Positions 1-9,415 of a stretch of 64,000 nucleotides of DNA are shown one piece after another. The notes beneath the pieces were generated by a model. The model was not told the DNA's origin and did not search any database. It saw nothing but the letters and a program-made list of their open reading frames with translations. Made by a program: the position numbers and the translations under genes. Origin of the DNA: Dicyema japonicum (lineage: Eukaryota; Dicyemida; Rhombozoa; Dicyemidae); NCBI GenBank assembly GCA_011109175.1, contig RDEW01000011.1, positions 630,374 through 694,373 of the forward strand, read 5' to 3'. Position 1 is the stretch's first letter. The number at the start of each line of letters is the position of its first letter.

Positions 1-235
1 TTACAATTTTTGGCTGGACGAGACACAAATCCAGATCCTACGGCATTCTGCATTTCCTTTGTTTGGAACTTCGGGTTTCCGATGTCTCGTGAGTCTTTCA
101 TTGAGTCTGTCATCTGTCCATACCTAATAGAAGGAAGACAGGGATTTGGTTCATTATTATCCAAGGAAAATTTATGGAAATTCCAAAAATGTACCAAAAT
201 GAGGGGGTGAATGAATAACGTAATTGAGACTAACT
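1..235 (+). other. Unassigned start of window; possible decayed retrotransposon 5' tip
   Basis: An open frame runs over 10-210 but begins at a TTG codon and has no recognisable domain. Its opening residues (LAGRDTNPDP) resemble the degenerate 2A-like leader of the APE-type retrotransposon at 9.4 kb (SGDVNPNPG), so this may be the worn 5' tip of another copy. The similarity is short and could be chance. No host gene is supported here. Confidence 0.2.
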
Positions 236-435
236 CACCTAAATGACACGTGAGTGACTTGTAACAACAACTAAATGTTCCTCAGCCACACGAATGTCAC
301 GTATACCGACTTGTGTACGATAACTATATGTTCCACATGCACCTAAATGACACGTGGGTGACTTGTAAACAACAATTTAATGTTCCATATAGACACAAAT
401 GTCACGTGGGTGACTTGGAATTAATAATCTGATGT
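236..435. repeat. Imperfect tandem array, about 3.8 units of 50-54 bp
   Basis: Units start near 236, 286, 340 and 394. Each carries a version of CAC(CT)AAATGACACGTG followed by GACTTG, a run of AACAA and AATGTTCC. Units 1 and 3 are closest to each other, as are units 2 and 4, suggesting duplication of a two-unit block. CACGTG is present in units 1, 3 and 4 and mutated in unit 2. No function can be assigned from sequence alone. Confidence 0.7.
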
Positions 436-936
436 ATCAGCGAATAAATGGCACATGATTTTATTAACCGCGGATACGCTCAAAAGAATAAAGAAAAGAA
501 GACAGTCATGCAGTTGTGGGTTTTCCTCTAATAGAGTGGGGGAGAACAATTATCGTGTTTGTTGCTACCCAAGAAACTGGGCATTATCAGAAACAAGTTG
601 ATCACATGACGCCACTCTAGTAGAATGGGAGAAGATAATGAAGAGATGATAAACCTTCTACTAAGCTACCAGTGGTGAGAATGGAGCCCACTACCAATTG
701 CTACAGTAAAACATTCCCACTACACTACTTAATAACCTCATTGCTAAAATTAGGCAACTCTCTTCTGAGTACCCCCTCTCAAGAATCGCAAACGAACCAC
801 TAGCTCTTCCGCTATAGCACCATACTACCCTCATGGGAGCCTTGGTCCTCACCGTCTTTATTTACGGGACAAACGTAAGCCCAGAATTGAGTGTTAATGA
901 AATAAGCAAAAAGATACATTAAAATAGAGTAAATGA
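436..936. other. Intergenic, no gene seen
   Basis: Moderately AT-rich sequence downstream of the TAF10 stop. I see no domain-bearing frame, terminal repeats or tRNA-like boxes. Confidence 0.5.
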
Positions 937-1303
937 CTAAATAAAATAAGGGAGAGTGGTAATATTGATGTGTTCCTCGGATAAGGAGGCGTTGAGGTCA
1001 TCAATGGTCAGAGTGCATTTGCTTGGCTTTATTTTTGGGGCGAGGCTGCCAAACGAACGAAGTTTACAGTTCTGAAATGAATTCCCCACAATCTCACACA
1101 CGTGCTGTTGACATACCACTGATATTAATTTTAGTCTATCCAATAACTAGATTTATACTACAATTTATCGTCAATTTCAGGTACCCCTGCTGTACGGAGG
1201 TAATACGAGATGACCTTTGGTGGAATCTATTTTCGTAATTAATTGGTACCAGAGGTTCAAAGTCATCAATTTTAGAGTATACTTCATCAATTTCTTGCGT
1301 CAT
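937..1303 (-). CDS. TAF10: TAF10, TFIID/SAGA histone-fold subunit
   Basis: TAF10 is a histone-fold subunit shared by TFIID and SAGA. The gene has three exons, 1250-1303, 1162-1226 and 937-1135, joined across introns of 23 nt (1227-1249) and 26 nt (1136-1161), both GT...AG. The start is the ATG at 1303 and the product is 105 aa. Residues 13-105 follow metazoan TAF10 closely: a D-F-E-P-x-IPxxV..YYLxxAG block, then LKLIS in the long histone-fold helix, a loop, and TLTIDDLNASLSE before the C-terminal PYF. The long N-terminal extension of vertebrate TAF10 is absent, leaving essentially the core domain. Splicing was inferred by hand, but it restores one frame that matches the family throughout. Confidence 0.9.
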
Positions 1304-1372
1304 CACAACAAAAATTTTTTTAAATATTTATTGATTAAAATTATTTAAAATAATTAATTTTAAATTTTAGTA

Positions 1373-1737
<365 letters not shown>

Positions 1738-2335
1738 TATGGGTGATTTTAAATAAATTTAGCGTAAAATGGTTTAAAAACACAATTTAATGTTCGTGAC
1801 GTAGTTTGTTGAACAATTACTTAGAGATCGTCGTAATTGCTAAATCATTCAAAGTAACTGAATTGGCTAATGCGATGCACGTACTCTTCGTATGGTGGGC
1901 AATAAAAATTTATGTCCTCATCCTCAACCCACGAGAGCTACAACCCATTCCTATGTTTTTGTGAAGAAGGCGAATGCTTCCTTATTTCTGTCCCGTAAGT
2001 TCTTTCTTCCAATTAATTTCCTTGTAAACAAGAGCACTTCAGGACAACGGTGGGTACAATGGAGGACCACAGAGATGGCCTGATAATAGCGGGAACTGGT
2101 CACCTAACTATTTGAATATAGTTTGCATCTTACTCAGTGACTCTGAGTTATGAATATGAACCATCAAGGAAGTCTGGAAAGACACCTCAAAGTGAGAGAT
2201 ACGCTAAATCGTATTTGGGATAAAAGTAGTGTTTGACCAATATTTTTGACCTTCATTATCTAGCACAGTTGTGAATCTTTGTTACTATTACTAGAATAGA
2301 GATCCTTGATCTTTTTCATTAACCAAACACGAAAA
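1738..2335. other. Intergenic between ZNF474-like gene and SINE
   Basis: The first 53 bases are the 5' leader of the ZNF474-like gene and are copied inside the hAT element at 4.0 kb. A plus-strand frame over 2040-2150 encodes a Gly/Asn/Trp-rich stretch (GGYNGGPQRWPDN) reminiscent of low-complexity tails of RNA-binding proteins. I cannot build a full gene from it, so it stays unassigned. Confidence 0.35.
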
Positions 2336-2600
2336 AAGTTCTATCCCCCGGTCGAAGTGGGACGTATCTTTCCAGTATCCACCAGTGCGAATTTCTCCAC
2401 TGGAGTAGAGATGAGAAGGATCATCTTTAGACGCCGTCCAGACATGGGCGTCTCCTTAGTGAGGTGGATTCAATAACGCCTCTAAGAATTGAAAAAGGCT
2501 CCACTCAAGGAGGAAGCCCTTCCCCCAAGCTGATAACTGCGTGGGAATCTAACCCACAGCTAAATGTGAGCGACAGCTGCAATATCAGCCAAATCTCAAA
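2336..2600 (-). repeat. tRNA-derived SINE-like element
   Basis: Read on the minus strand, it holds a B-box-like GGTTAGATTCC flanked by tRNA-like sequence. It also has a body (AAGAATTGAAAAAGGC on plus) shared with copies near 5.3 kb and 42.8 kb, and a distal part containing CCACTGGAG shared with 5.2, 18.2 and 50.6 kb. Boundaries are approximate and no target duplication was recognised. Confidence 0.55.
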
Positions 2601-2659
2601 TTAACTAATTGACGTGGGAAATAAACTAAAATTTCTTGGCAAATAATCAATAATTAGAG

Positions 2660-3051
2660 TTACAGAATAGAGGTTTTGATATAACCGTGACATTCCAGCG
2701 TGACGTCATCGAAGTACTCCCGTCTGTTCTGGGCATCTAACAAATACATGTAAATTTTGTTTTTCTCGTGTTCATTGTTAATTATGTAAGTTCCGAATCC
2801 GTACTTCCCCACATTATTAGTGGTTGGTCCCATGAAGACGTCCAAGTCATTGTCTCCCTTTATAATGTCTCCAATCGCTGTCCATAAATGACTGGAACTT
2901 GGCAGTCATGGAAAACTCTGGAAAGTTTGAGTGGATACTTATGGTCTCGCAAGGAAGACTTTTATTAACATTTGAGCTTTTAGCTTTAACCACGATGAAA
3001 GGCAGAACAAGAAAGAAGACAATCACTAAACATTATCAGCACATTCTAACT
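2660..3051 (-). CDS. Putative small secreted protein with mini-introns
   Basis: Not recognised by family. Exons 2917-3025 and 2660-2891 are separated by a 25-nt GT...AG intron (2892-2916). A second 25-nt intron (3026-3050) would split the start codon, A at 3051 and TG at 3025-3024. The translated start, MIVFFLVLPFIVVKA, is a textbook signal peptide, followed by about 95 residues with two cysteines and a DLDVFMGP motif, 113 aa in all. The signal-peptide frame has no in-frame ATG without splicing, which supports the split start. A GOLD/p24-type lumenal domain was considered, but no C-terminal membrane segment is visible. A further 3' exon cannot be excluded. Confidence 0.5.
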
Positions 3052-3549
3052 TGTTAAAAGAACCCCCAGCTTTACCTGGTTGGTTGTAGAACTGTTCCTT
3101 ATTTGGTTGAATCTCTCCTTTGAAATGTTTACAATTCGGCGACAGAACACTTTGGTAGGACAATCAAGGGTCTCTTCTGGCTGTATCATTTGGATATTTT
3201 AGTCGACGATTATCTAAATATAAGAAATTTGTTTCCTTTTTAAAACATTTGGACATTCGCATAAAATGTTCTAAACTCGTAATTTTAATTTCCAAATACA
3301 GCTAATTTTATTATTAGCACCATACATCCCATCATCCTAGCTTCTGACAGATGATCTCCTGAGTTCTCCCAATTTTTAGTGGGCAAATCCTTCACGCATC
3401 AGACACTTCCTTTGTTCAGAACTTTGGTTTATGATTTCCCTCGAGTTCGTCTATGGTCACGAGAAGGAAAATGTAGGCTTTCATCCACCATGAAGCAAAG
3501 TAGGTATTCAGTGGGTATATGTCGCCACCTCCACCGCCGACCAACTAAC
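3052..3549. other. Intergenic, no gene seen
   Basis: No convincing exon. The stretch around 3400-3450 loosely resembles 50-100 (a cattc/cacttcctttgtt..aactt block), hinting at an unclassified dispersed repeat. Confidence 0.35.
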
Positions 3550-3705
3550 CACTAATTCAGTGGTTCCCAACCTTTTTGAGAGCACGGAACCCTATCGACA
3601 TTTTCATTTTATACGGAACTTTATATAGTTTTTAACAAATATCATTTTTACTAATATAAAAAAATAAAATGCTAGTTAGTGAGACGGTTGAGGCTGATGT
3701 CTCTT

Positions 3706-3942
3706 TCATAGCTCTTTAATATTTGGCCTTGTCCTTGACAGGGATAAACGCAGGTCTTCTTCCACATACAGTAGGTTCGCGCGTTTTTTATCCTTTATAT
3801 TTTTTAATGCAGAAAATCCACTTTCAAAGAGATAAGTCGTTGAAAACTGGACCGAAACTCCCCAAGCTTTGTTTGCCAGAATAAGATATTCTTTTTTTAC
3901 AATCAGCCAAAACGAATCAATATCAAAGTGTAAATATTCCAT
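3706..3942 (-). pseudogene. hAT transposase C-terminal dimerisation domain remnant
   Basis: A 78-codon frame reads FSTTYLFESGFSALKNIK, then KKRANLLYVEEDLRLSLS, and ends near RPNI. This is the classic C-terminal hAT dimerisation signature of ZBED5/FAM200-like transposases (S..Y.CESGFS.L..IK.K.R..L...DLR..L). It ends at a natural-looking stop. The upstream catalytic portion is missing. Confidence 0.9.
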
Positions 3943-3994
3943 TTTTTACGTTTTGTCACCTGAATCAAACGCAAGTTCTTCTTCCTCTTTTAAT

Positions 3995-4114
3995 GAATAT
4001 TTTAGAAGCACGTGGACTTAAATTGTGTTTTTAAACCATTTTACGCTAAATTTATTTAAAATCACCTATAATGGCTAGTGGGGGACCAGTTTTTGTGATC
4101 TGCTATATTTGTGG
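3995..4114 (+). other. Host-gene-derived filler inside the hAT element
   Basis: Bases 3995-4018 are identical over 24 bp to 6000-6023, the start of UROS exon 2. Directly abutting, 4018-4114 match the reverse complement of 1693-1790 with one mismatch near the start codon and a one-base difference in an A run. That region is the leader and first 17 codons of the ZNF474-like gene. The block lies exactly between the transposase C-terminal (3706-3942) and N-terminal (4222-4557) remnants, where the catalytic core has been lost. Seen directly: the matches. Inferred: the block was copied during repair of a transposon-excision gap. Confidence 0.85.
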
Positions 4115-4221
4115 GAGAAAGTTATTTCATAATCAGCAAAGGATTCCTCACCCAATCATAGAGTTCACTGATTTGGGTGGAAAATAATTATTCGTACATG
4201 TAAATAGTGACTCCAAATTAT

Positions 4222-4557
4222 CTACAGTTTGTGGAACAATTTCTTTAAAATTTCTTTCTTGCACATGAGCGATCTAGCATGCAGTGCTTTTTCGTTTATT
4301 TTGAATTTTTGTAAAACGGGATGCGTGAACTTTATTCTGGTCCAATTTCCGCATAAATTTTTTGAAAGTACAGAGTGCTTGGTGGAGAAATGGCGTCTAA
4401 TTTTCGTTAGAGCCATAGCACTATTCGCTAGTTTTTCACCGCAAACAACACAAAGTGGTAAAGTGCAATCCATGTCCATAGTCCATGTAAAAACAAAGGC
4501 AATATAACTTTCTCGATACGATCGAACTTTAAGATATGCACTGTCACAAGACTCCAT
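4222..4557 (-). pseudogene. hAT transposase N-terminal BED-finger remnant
   Basis: Starts at an ATG (4557). It encodes a BED-type zinc finger, CVVCGEKL with a downstream HFSTKH pair, followed by helical sequence, 111 codons to the stop. The spacing matches ZBED5-like transposases. It is the amino end of the same open frame whose carboxyl end lies at 3706-3942; the central DDE region is gone. Confidence 0.85.
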
Positions 4558-4777
4558 TTAGACACCCGCAAATTAAATTAATTCGTTTTGAAAAATCATT
4601 TTTTTGAAAATAGAATTGGAATAGCCATACTCCGAGGGAACTCGTTCGCAATCCACGCAGCAGGCTTCCTCAACTGACATTTGTTTAATTGTTAAAAAAA
4701 TTTATTTTGTTCAAAAAAAAAGTATAAAAAAATTTTTGAACTTTGCGGAACCCAGGTTGAAAAACACTGCACTAATT

Positions 4778-5147
4778 GGTCTGATAGTTACCGATTTTTA
4801 ATTTTTACAAAAACATCGTGGAAGTCTCTAACATCTCCTTTTTACGACAGGACTACCTCCATGCTTATATGGGTGTTGATCGTTTTCTCGAGTGCACGTG
4901 GTAATAAAGAAAATTCTAATTACCACAAATTTAAAAATTCTTCCCCTTCAATTGAGAATTTAATACTTGTTTAAACTCCCAATTCGCCCAACTTCGCCAA
5001 TAATTCGAATAAAGTCAAGACTTAGATCCAGTCCATTAGTGGGTGGCGATCAAAAATTCGCGATTACAAGACTACTAGGACATGAGTCTTTAATAACTCC
5101 AGATATAGTGGAAAGAGGTTGAGTAAATTAACATCTAATTAAAGTAT
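4778..5147. other. Intergenic, no gene seen
   Basis: AT-rich spacer between the hAT element and the SINE upstream of UROS. Nothing recognisable. Confidence 0.5.
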
Positions 5148-5435
5148 ACCCAATCCCACGGTCGGAGTGAAACGCATTATGTCAAAGGATCACGCCCATC
5201 CATGTCCCCCATCGTGGGAATCCCTCCACTGGAGTATGGAAAAGGAATATCCTTTTGGATGTCCTTTAGTCTTTGGGTTTCACAGGAGGATCAACTGATT
5301 CTTTTCGATTTGAAGAAGGCACAGAGCGGAATGGTATCCCTAGGACGTAGGTAGCGATGTGGGAATCGAACCAAGAGTTAATCGTGACTCGAGCGATGAC
5401 ACTAACCATATGATCCCTGGTCTGGGTTCAACCAT
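5148..5435 (-). repeat. tRNA-derived SINE with both promoter boxes
   Basis: On the minus strand a tRNA-like head reads ATGGTTAGTGTC (A-box type) and, about 35 bases on, GGTTCGATTCC (B box). The body and the CCACTGGAG tail region are shared with the element at 2.34 kb. It is the best-preserved head of this SINE family in the window. Not a functional tRNA gene, because the acceptor arms do not pair over the normal length. Confidence 0.65.
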
Positions 5436-5474
5436 AACAAATCAATTGATAGTAGATATGTTATTAAAATAATA

Positions 5475-6227
5475 TCAAGCACGTGGATCATTTAACCGAT
5501 TTAGTAAATCCAACAATAATTGGGGGGATGGTCCTCTCAGTCTTCCCTTCACATTTGCGCCGCACTCCGTCAACTCTCTCTCTGAACTTCTCCCCACAGC
5601 GACAAAGTGAACTCCTTTCAATCTCCCACTACAAGCTCTTACACCAGACCCACTGAAGAAAACAACAAATGTCGGGACCTCCACTTGCAAATAGTGTCCG
5701 AATCTCGCAACTTCTCCCTCATCAGGTACAGTAGCATAAACGACACTTTTGTGTATTTCAAAACCGGCCAAACTTAGGGTACCAAATATTGAAGAGCTGG
5801 CCACGTTACTACACGGGTACAACAGCTTCGAAGGGACAGGATGAGTCTCAACCACCTTTCTGGCCAAATCTGTCTCAGTGGAAGTATCAGGGATGACGAG
5901 GTTTTTGAAGGAATTCAAAGAGGCAACAGTTTTGCTTCCAACACCAAAAATGGTTTTATTCTCCCAAATTTGGAAAGTCTTTTCATTCAATGAATCGAGG
6001 AATATTTTAGAAGCACGTGGACTGGTAAGAATTATTCCTGAATGACTTGATTACTTCCAAATTCTACCGTCAAGTGTTTCGTCGTTGAGATTGCTAGTGA
6101 AGTCTGTGAGATTAGTTGTATCAAATTTGATGACATTGAAAACCCTAACTGTGTATTTCGACGACAAAATACTAACGTAAGGGTCGTCTTCGTCATAACT
6201 CTTACAGAGTACAACAGTTGCACACAT
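5475..6227 (-). CDS. UROS: Uroporphyrinogen-III synthase (HEM4)
   Basis: UROS closes and inverts ring D of hydroxymethylbilane to make uroporphyrinogen III in heme synthesis, in the cytosol. Exon 1 is 6068-6227 (ATG at 6227) and exon 2 is 5475-6037, joined over a 30-nt GT...AG intron (6038-6067), giving 240 aa against 265 in human. The match runs end to end: VVLCKSYDEDDPYV at the start, GIILTSPRAS across the splice, FGVGSKTVASL, LLYPCSNV, VVYATVP, VFFSGSGV, HFVAVGRSSERELTECG and a final PSPQLLLDLL. These follow the landmarks of the eukaryotic family. No lesion is seen. Neighbours are repeats and an RLE retrotransposon, so no functional cluster is implied. Confidence 0.92.
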
Positions 6228-6338
6228 TAATTATTTAAAATAGTTTAAAATTTTATCAAATTAATAATTTTAAATAATTTAAATTTAATTTATTTAAATT
6301 ATCCAATTATTGGTTAATTTATCCCCAGTAAAGCATAT

Positions 6339-7331
6339 TTAAAACTGCCATCCATCCAAAGTGGACCCCGCCGACATTATCGACGTTGCGTTGCCTCTCA
6401 CGATTGCAACAGAGATCAACTGGAGTAGCCACCGGGTCTCACGTGCGTCATGGCTTTTTAGTGTAGCTAAGCGTCCAAGTTTCTTTAGGAAGCGAAGCGA
6501 TTTTCCACTTATTCCTCCAGTTGTCTCGACCACTATCGGATAAAACGCGAATCGGTCGCGTAGCGCTTCGTACTTCTTCTCCTTTGCCATCATCGTTTTT
6601 TCCGCGGAATACAGTGTGTCTACCGCGCTCCCGACAATGTTGGACGTGCAAAGCGTGTCGACACAAGTAGCGTCCCAGACCAAAGGTTTCCCCTCTTCGA
6701 ATGGGAAAATTGTGATCCCGTCGGGACGTTTTCCGTCTCCTCTGTCCAGACCAACAGGTTCTAGTATGGCTGGGTATCCCGCAGACTCCAGGGCTCGCTT
6801 GACAATTCCGTTGATCGCCTTGTGTCTTGGGAATCGTCCTGCACTCCTTCGACAAGAGAGGGCATGGAGTCCATAACAATCGACGGTTGCGCCACATCGG
6901 CATTTGTGGGTCCGGCAAATCTCCAGTCCAAGTCTGGTGGAGATGCCGATGCGGACAGTATCGTCGTCAAGATGGGTCCCGACACTGCCAACTGGGAGTG
7001 CATTGATCCATGCGCCACTCGATTCGCATCTTCCAGTGACTAGACATGCACGTCTGTGTTGGTTTGATTGGTTCAGAAGCCTCTCATATTTATCCTCGCA
7101 GATGGTCCTGTAACGATCTTTCTGCTCAGGCATCATCCCCTTCAAATGCTCCATCTCTGTGATTTCAGATGATTCTGTTTGGAGTTGGAGAATCATCCTG
7201 ACCAGCAGTCGGCTGGAGCCCAAAGAGGATAGATAAGCAGGGCAAGCCAGATCTTTCGTTGAAGGGATTCCCAGTCCGCCCAGGCTAACGGGTAGGGTCG
7301 CTTGGTCCCACCCTTGGTCGTCAAATTTCAC
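6339..7331 (-). pseudogene. RLE retrotransposon: thumb end, CCHC knuckle, endonuclease
   Basis: A 330-codon frame opens with FDDQGWDQATLPVSLGGLGI, the C-terminal thumb motif of R2-like elements, then SGAWINALPVGSVGTHLDDD. A zinc knuckle follows (CRCGATVDCYGLHALSC, then RSAGRFPRH), and the restriction-like nuclease core (KRPDGIT ... LVWDATCVDTLC) supplies the PD and D residues. It ends at a natural stop close to the element's 3' end. The upstream part of the polyprotein is in another frame. Confidence 0.88.
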
Positions 7332-7344
7332 ATTTGTGATACGT

Positions 7345-7867
7345 TCAATAGTACTCCGGAAGAGAAAATCGATAGCATCGAGCTGTTACATTTTCAAGTG
7401 CTGATAAGGCGTTTCTCAGGAGGAATAGGGAGGTGTGTGCGTCCAGCATCTCCAGACGTCTGAATTTTGTTTTTAGTTGATGTTCTTTTGTTCTTAGAGT
7501 GTTACTGATTCCAGCATCAGTAAGAGGGCATCCAAGTATTTCCAGTTCTTCTGATTTGGTGTCTGTGGCTTTCAGAATGATCTTTCTGAACATACCAAGG
7601 ATCAGATCCCATTCAGACTGTGGAAATCCAAAATTGGTTACTTCACACTTATTGGTGTTTAGAGTTAGGCATAGGGATTCCAATTGTACTATCAGACTTT
7701 TCAAACAATCTAGTACATCCTTCGGATGGCCGCCCATGGTGCAATCATCCAAATACCATACTCTCAGAGGAGTGGAGCAGTATCCTGTGATACGGGCAAT
7801 TCCCAGGCTGAACAAGGCGGGCCCCAGTGGGTCTCCTTGTTGGACTCCAGAAGACGAATGTAATATT
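7345..7867 (-). pseudogene. RLE retrotransposon: RT palm motifs B and C
   Basis: This frame contains GVQQGDPLGPALFSLG (motif B) and VWYLDDCTMGG (motif C, the catalytic YLDD). It continues as thumb sequence to a stop at 7345, where a deletion of a few dozen codons joins it out of frame to the next segment. The upstream fingers and motif A lie in a different frame that runs past 7867, so a one-base shift near 7870 separates them. Confidence 0.85.
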
Positions 7868-8720
7868 GGCCATGTACCAGACTGGATGGTTTTCCGTACG
7901 AGCTATGAATATAGCTGTACACTGATGTGAAGTATGTGAAGCAATCCTCCAGAATTGTATCACGTCGTATCGAGTTGAAGGCATTTTTAATGTCAATTTT
8001 GACGATTACGTGAGGAATGTTCACGTTCTTTTCGGTGAATGTTCGGACAGCATGAACTGCCGCTTCACAGCCGACCCCTATTTGGGTTGGTTGCAGCTGT
8101 GTTATCAGCGTAAGTAGGATTGCTCTGCATACAAGCTTTGATGCCAACCGACGGAAGACCATTCCGACTGCAATAGGGCGTATTCCATCTCCCTTCTTGT
8201 TGAATGCGATTAACTTTGCGGAAAACATTACGTGTCGAATTGTTTCTGGTAGTGTCCCTGATAGCATCCTGTTCATTAGTTTGGTGATAGCCAACACGAG
8301 CCGGACCCCAGAGTTGCCCGTGTTATGAGCAATGAGATCTTTGATGTGACCCGGACGGAGCCCATCTAGTCCTCCACTGCTACTCGGGACGAAAGAGAGG
8401 ATACCATCTTTTACGTCCTCTTCAGAGACAAGCAGATTGGGTAATTGTCCTGGGCAAGGGGGAACCCGGTGGTCGTTGGGAAGACTTGGGTGTCGCTCAA
8501 CAAGTGATGCGTAGGACTGTTCGGACGGCTCAATTATACATTGTTGATCTGCAAGGATCCTCACCGCAGCACGGATACCACCTTCCGAAAGTTTTCGACG
8601 GATCGCGCTTCTTAATCTCTGAGTGTCCGAGATAGTCGATGTTGGCTTCTCATGGTTTTGAAATTTGTAGGTGAGCTTTTCTGAGTTGCCAATAGGTTTT
8701 TGAGAAGAATGTGTGGACAT
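7764..8720 (-). pseudogene. RLE retrotransposon: RT fingers and motif A
   Basis: The sequence includes GGLDGLRPGHIKDL (fingers), KGDGIRPIAVG and VIVKIDIKNAFNSIRRD, whose D is the motif A aspartate. After the shift near 7870 the frame reads out of phase through motif B (ESNKETHWGPPCSAW) to the stop at 7764. The amino end overlaps the PHD frame, marking another shift near 8.7 kb. Confidence 0.85.
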
Positions 8721-9187
8721 TCTCCTTTACTAATGACGTAAGTGATTTCTCTCTTTCCCCTCCTATGGGGTATGCATAGTGTGAATGGAGCAAAGCAAAA
8801 TAATCGTACCCAATCATCAGAGTCGTCCGAAGAAACTGCCCTTTCAATACACTCACATAGGCAGTCCGCGACAGATATACGGGCAGCTTTGGGGATCCTA
8901 ATCAGGAGTCTTCGTGTGTGTGTCAGGTTGGAGATCAATTCAAGTATTTCCTGATGGTCTAGTGGAACATGTTCAGAAGGGTAGCGTAGGGAAGAGTTTG
9001 TCGTATTATCTGGTAGGAGACAAGATCGACAGTGCCAATCGGAAATGGCAGCCAGGGCTCTTTTAGTCATTCCGGCACAGGACATGTGGAAGCCATACGA
9101 ACATGCTGTGCAATGGATCATCCGCTTTCTTTTGTTCATTATGTTGCACTTTGTGCAGATCTCATATTCTTTTACAGTTTTCTGCAT
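8612..9187 (-). pseudogene. RLE retrotransposon: N-terminal PHD finger
   Basis: Starts at ATG 9187. Residues 11-56 form a C4HC3 PHD finger: CTKCN, then MIHCTACSYGFHMSC, then WHCRSCL. A linker follows with SDDSDDWVRLFCFAP, equivalent to the segment preceding RT in related elements. PHD fingers usually read histone H3 tails, so a chromatin-targeting role is an inference. A degenerate piece of the same region is retained in the copy at 23.8-23.96 kb. Confidence 0.8.
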
Positions 9188-9415
9188 GTTCTTTTCTGAT
9201 TTTCCTTTCTTATTCTCTTCTTATCCTCTTCTTTAGCAACACAACGAGAACAGACGACACAACGTGCAGAAATTTATTTAAATTTATTTTTATGGGCCCC
9301 ATCATTGCCTGCAGGCATTGAATACACAATATAAGACAAAAGAACCATTCTCTACGTCCAATCCAAGAGGAATGTCCTTCTTGGACGGTCTCCCTACTGG
9401 CCTATCTTTCCTTCC

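Larger units (their letters stand above)
3550..4777 (-). mobile_element. hAT DNA transposon, internally deleted, perfect 8-bp TSD
   Basis: The element proper is 3558-4769 (1,212 bp). It begins CAGTGGTTCCCAACCTTTTT and its other end, read inward, is CAGTGTTTTTCAACCTGGG. These are matching terminal inverted repeats of the hAT Charlie/ZBED5-like kind. CACTAATT flanks it on both sides (3550-3557 and 4770-4777), the 8-bp duplication expected of hAT. It carries the N- and C-terminal ends of a minus-strand BED/hAT transposase but not the catalytic middle, so it cannot encode transposase. The middle is partly replaced by host sequence (see 3995-4114). It sits between the secreted-protein gene and UROS. 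Confidence 0.93.
6318..9260 (-). mobile_element. RLE-type (R2/NeSL-like) non-LTR retrotransposon, longest copy
   Basis: Protein order on the minus strand is PHD finger, reverse transcriptase, CCHC knuckle, restriction-like endonuclease. That is the layout of early-branching site-specific or RLE-type non-LTR elements. The 3' end is fixed near 6318 by comparison with a second copy at 60.53 kb, which shares the sequence from GTTAATTTATCCCCAG onward and then diverges. The 5' end, near 9260, is only estimated. At least three frame breaks (about 8.7, 7.87 and 7.34 kb), the last with a deletion in the thumb, make it inactive. More than ten further fragments of the family lie in the window. Confidence 0.85.

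Noticed and set aside
3995-4018. The 24-bp UROS match inside the hAT as coincidence
   Set aside because: An exact 24-bp match in 64 kb is improbable by chance, and it abuts a second, longer match to another nearby gene at the deletion junction.
5380-5420. A tRNA gene on the minus strand
   Set aside because: A and B boxes are present, but the acceptor arm does not pair and the same body recurs at 2.3 and 42.8 kb, so it is a SINE head. The same reasoning was applied at 42.06, 50.47, 53.13, 40.2 and 63.07 kb.
6616-7113. Plus-strand open frames across the RLE element
   Set aside because: They are antisense shadows of the knuckle and nuclease coding sequence, and similar shadows occur in the 55.3- and 60.5-kb copies.
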